Positions 42,159 to 43,650 of a DNA stretch of 43,650 nucleotides are shown piece after piece. Location of the stretch: contig NZ_LMUW01000016.1 in NCBI RefSeq assembly GCF_009765735.1, forward strand, positions 1 to 43,650, given 5' to 3'. The translations under genes were made by a program, and so were the position numbers. Origin of the DNA: Xenophilus sp. L33. GTDB lineage: Bacteria; Pseudomonadota; Gammaproteobacteria; Burkholderiales; Burkholderiaceae_C. How positions within the stretch are numbered: the first letter of the stretch is position 1; every line of letters starts with the position of its first letter. The notes beneath the pieces were generated by a model that searched no databases, was not told the origin of the DNA, and was given only the letters and a program-made list of their open reading frames with translations.

Positions 42159-43226
42159 CTACTGCGGGTGCCGAGCCTTGAAACGCCAGGCCGCGGGCGG
42201 TGAACCGGTCCAGCGCCGAAAGGCGCGGGAGAAGGCACTCGGATCAGCGTAGCCGAGCGAGGTCGCGATGTCGGCGGTCGACATGTCGGTGTCTACCAGC
42301 AATTGGCGTGCGACTTCGTAGCGCGCATCTTCGAGCAGTTCGCGAAAGCTCGTGCCCTGATGGTCCAGAAGGCGCCGCAGCGAGCGCTCCGGCACCGACA
42401 GCAGATTCGACAGCAGGCCTTCGGTGGCATGGCCGTGGGAGACCATCCTGCGCAAGGTGGCGCGGACCCGGAACAGCAGTTCTTCGGGCGCGTCCCTCTC
42501 CTGTTCGAGCATGACAAGCAGTAGTTGCCGATGGCGGTCGGGATCGGCGCCCATCGGCGGCTGGTCAAGCCAGTGCTTGTTGAACACCAGCTCCGAACGA
42601 TCGGCGTCGAATTCCAGGCGACAGCCGAACAGCGACTGGTAGGGGGTCACGTCCTTCGGCATGCCGTGCGAAAACAGGACTTCCGAAGGTCCCCACCGCG
42701 GCCCACAGACGGCCCGGAGGATGTTGAATTCGAAGGCCAGGACCAGGTCGTAGGCCTGGGCGGTGCCCGGCATGTCGCGCAGATAGAGCGCATAGCCGAA
42801 GGTCGCATGCGAGTCACCCACCGTGTGCGTCGGAATGCCGCCGCGCGTCTGCAAGTGAAGATGAGCGATCACGCCACCGATGGCCGCTCGCACGGTGCGC
42901 GCGCGCTGCGCCAGTTCCCCCAGCGTGCCGAGTGTTGAAGCGGTCGCATGCTGGCCAACGAGCAAGCCGAAATGTTCGCAGCCTGTGGCCTCGGCGCAGC
43001 GCTGCAGCAGCAGACCGCCGGCGCGATAGGACATCCGGTTTTCCAGGTCGTCGAACAGGTCTTGCGGCAGGTCCAAGGCCGCGAGCATTTGCGAGGGATC
43101 GATGCCATGGTCGCGCAGCACCGCCGGCACACCCGCGAGCGCCGCCATACGCACCGTACCGGGATCTCGCAACTCTGCGCCCTTGGTGCGCGGCACCGGA
43201 GCGACGGAGGCTTTCCTGAATTTCAT
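42159..43226 (-). CDS. AraC-family transcriptional regulator
   Basis: This 355-residue regulator has an AraC ligand-binding/dimerisation-type amino-terminal half of the OruR/ArgR-like kind (VPAVLRDHGIDPSQMLAALD, ending in a stretch before residue 250). A carboxy-terminal AraC helix-turn-helix follows, with ARQLLVDTDMSTADIATSLG, then SAFSRAFRRWTGSPP. It probably activates a nearby operon in response to a small molecule. The divergent neighbour at 43416 is the best candidate, though 189 bases separate their starts. TTGACA occurs upstream (43285-43280 minus) but with no good -10. Confidence 0.9.
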   Translation of the reverse strand: MKFRKASVAPVPRTKGAELRDPGTVRMAALAGVPAVLRDHGIDPSQMLAALDLPQDLFDDLENRMSYRAGGLLLQRCAEATGCEHFGLLVGQHATASTLGTLGELAQRARTVRAAIGGVIAHLHLQTRGGIPTHTVGDSHATFGYALYLRDMPGTAQAYDLVLAFEFNILRAVCGPRWGPSEVLFSHGMPKDVTPYQSLFGCRLEFDADRSELVFNKHWLDQPPMGADPDRHRQLLLVMLEQERDAPEELLFRVRATLRRMVSHGHATEGLLSNLLSVPERSLRRLLDHQGTSFRELLEDARYEVARQLLVDTDMSTADIATSLGYADPSAFSRAFRRWTGSPPAAWRFKARHPQ

Positions 43227-43368
43227 GCGTGGTCAGCCTGTGAGGAGACGGCTCGATTTTTTTGAGGGTTGGCCGCAAATGTCAATAACTTTGGCACTTG
43301 CCGCACTTAGGCTTGCCATCGGTCAGACGCGGGAGTCCTCTCGTCGCTGCTTGACCGGAGGAAACCCG

Positions 43369-43419
43369 ATGCGCCCCGAATCGAAGACTGCTGCGATCGC
43401 GAGCGCGCCGTGCGCGTGA
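43369..43419 (+). CDS. Possible 16-codon leader peptide before the kinase gene
   Basis: An ATG at 43369, with a strong GGAGGAAAC ribosome site upstream, opens a reading frame of 16 codons (MRPESKTAAIASAPCA). It stops in TGA 43417-43419, overlapping the GTG at 43416 as GTGA. This is the coupling pattern used by other genes here. The main gene has no obvious ribosome site of its own, so the leader could feed ribosomes to it. Confidence 0.4.
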   Translation: MRPESKTAAIASAPCA

Positions 43420-43650
43420 GCGTCGGCGCCGCGGCGCGGCTCGCGCTCTGCACCGTCGCCTTCTGGTGGATGACCGGCATGGTGTTGGCAGCCGAGCCAC
43501 GTGACGTGCTGGTGCTGTATTCGAATGGCCGTCTGGTGCCGGGCAACGTCGAGGTCGAGTCCGGGTTGCAGGAGTCGATCCGTAGTTCCAGCGAGCGACC
43601 CGTGCAGGTCTTCAGCGAGTTCCTCGACCTGCCCGCTTTCGGCGGAGCCG
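43416..43650 (+). CDS. Partial sensor or ABC-substrate-binding-like protein
   Basis: The visible 78 codons start at a GTG and encode a signal peptide or membrane anchor (LALCTVAFWWMTGMVLAAEP). PRDVLVLYSNGRLVPGNVEV and RPVQVFSEFLDLPAFGG follow. That layout is typical of periplasmic ABC-substrate-binding-like domains at the head of hybrid sensor histidine kinases, and of stand-alone binding proteins. The gene runs off the right edge, so kinase domains cannot be checked. An AraC-type regulator is divergent upstream. A GTG two codons earlier (43410) is also possible. Confidence 0.7.
   Translation, partial: MSVGAAARLALCTVAFWWMTGMVLAAEPRDVLVLYSNGRLVPGNVEVESGLQESIRSSSERPVQVFSEFLDLPAFGGA

Noticed and set aside
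43291..43310. Possible sigma-54 promoter (TGGCAC) before the kinase-like gene
   Set aside because: The second element five bases on is GCAC rather than TTGC, so the -24/-12 pattern is not met.
1..43650. Mobile elements, phage genes, CRISPR arrays, tRNA or rRNA genes
   Set aside because: I found no transposase or integrase motifs, no spaced direct repeats, and no recognisable RNA gene in the window.

Overview
The window is very GC-rich, densely coding DNA with many 4-base ATGA/GTGA overlaps. The DUF2844/DUF3443 lipoprotein pair, a DUF2789 gene, the catabolic operon with its own branched-chain-amino-acid-type (LIV) ABC transporter, and the codon use all suggest a beta-proteobacterium of the order Burkholderiales (Comamonadaceae or Variovorax/Rhizobacter-like). 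This placement is inferred from gene content, not from a marker gene. I saw no rRNA, tRNA, CRISPR array, insertion sequence or phage gene. No stretch longer than about 250 bases lacks a gene.

Region 1 (1-6115, minus strand) is one tightly overlapped transcription unit. It runs from a periplasmic adaptor lipoprotein and an RND efflux pump, through an uncharacterised two-segment membrane protein, into MrpE, MrpF, MrpG and an MbhD/DUF4040 subunit that leaves the left edge. Drug efflux and a cation/proton antiporter module are thus probably made together.

Region 2 (6280-13512) is an ECF sigma factor/ChrR anti-sigma island for membrane lipid modification. The sigma and anti-sigma genes (minus strand) are flanked by two plus-strand operons. 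One holds a short CFA-like methyltransferase, DUF1295 and DUF2177. The other holds an FAD oxidoreductase, DUF1365 and a cyclopropane/methyl-fatty-acid synthase-like enzyme. All three transcription units are preceded by a TRATCY-N16-CGTA element with the same spacing, so the island looks like a self-contained regulon, probably for singlet-oxygen or organic-peroxide stress.

Region 3 (13600-20060) is a mixed stretch: small membrane proteins, a zinc-ribbon membrane protein, a DHA2 drug exporter, a TMEM175-family channel-like protein, a His/Trp/Tyr-rich lipoprotein, the DUF2844/DUF3443 pair, a DUF2789 protein and a small disordered protein.

Region 4 (20060-37550) is the most unusual part. A TetR-type repressor and an alpha/beta hydrolase are divergent from a 13-gene, roughly 15.8-kb operon. 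A perfect palindrome (21700-21719) lies just downstream of a plausible promoter. The operon encodes an FAH-family enzyme, a second alpha/beta hydrolase, two tandem paralogous amidohydrolases, a complete LIV-type ABC transporter, a LivF ATPase fused to a Tm-1-like/UPF0261 domain, a TIM-barrel PEP-hydrolase-like protein (the other half of plant Tm-1), a flotillin, an SRPBCC protein, an SRPBCC-quinone-oxidoreductase fusion and a VOC protein. It reads as an uptake and degradation system for an unknown amide- or ring-containing compound.

Region 5 (37547-43650) holds a PEP-mutase/isocitrate-lyase-like enzyme, a small membrane protein, a SulP anion transporter convergent with a ClC exchanger, an AraC-type regulator, and the start of a probable sensor kinase or ABC-substrate-binding-like protein cut by the right edge.
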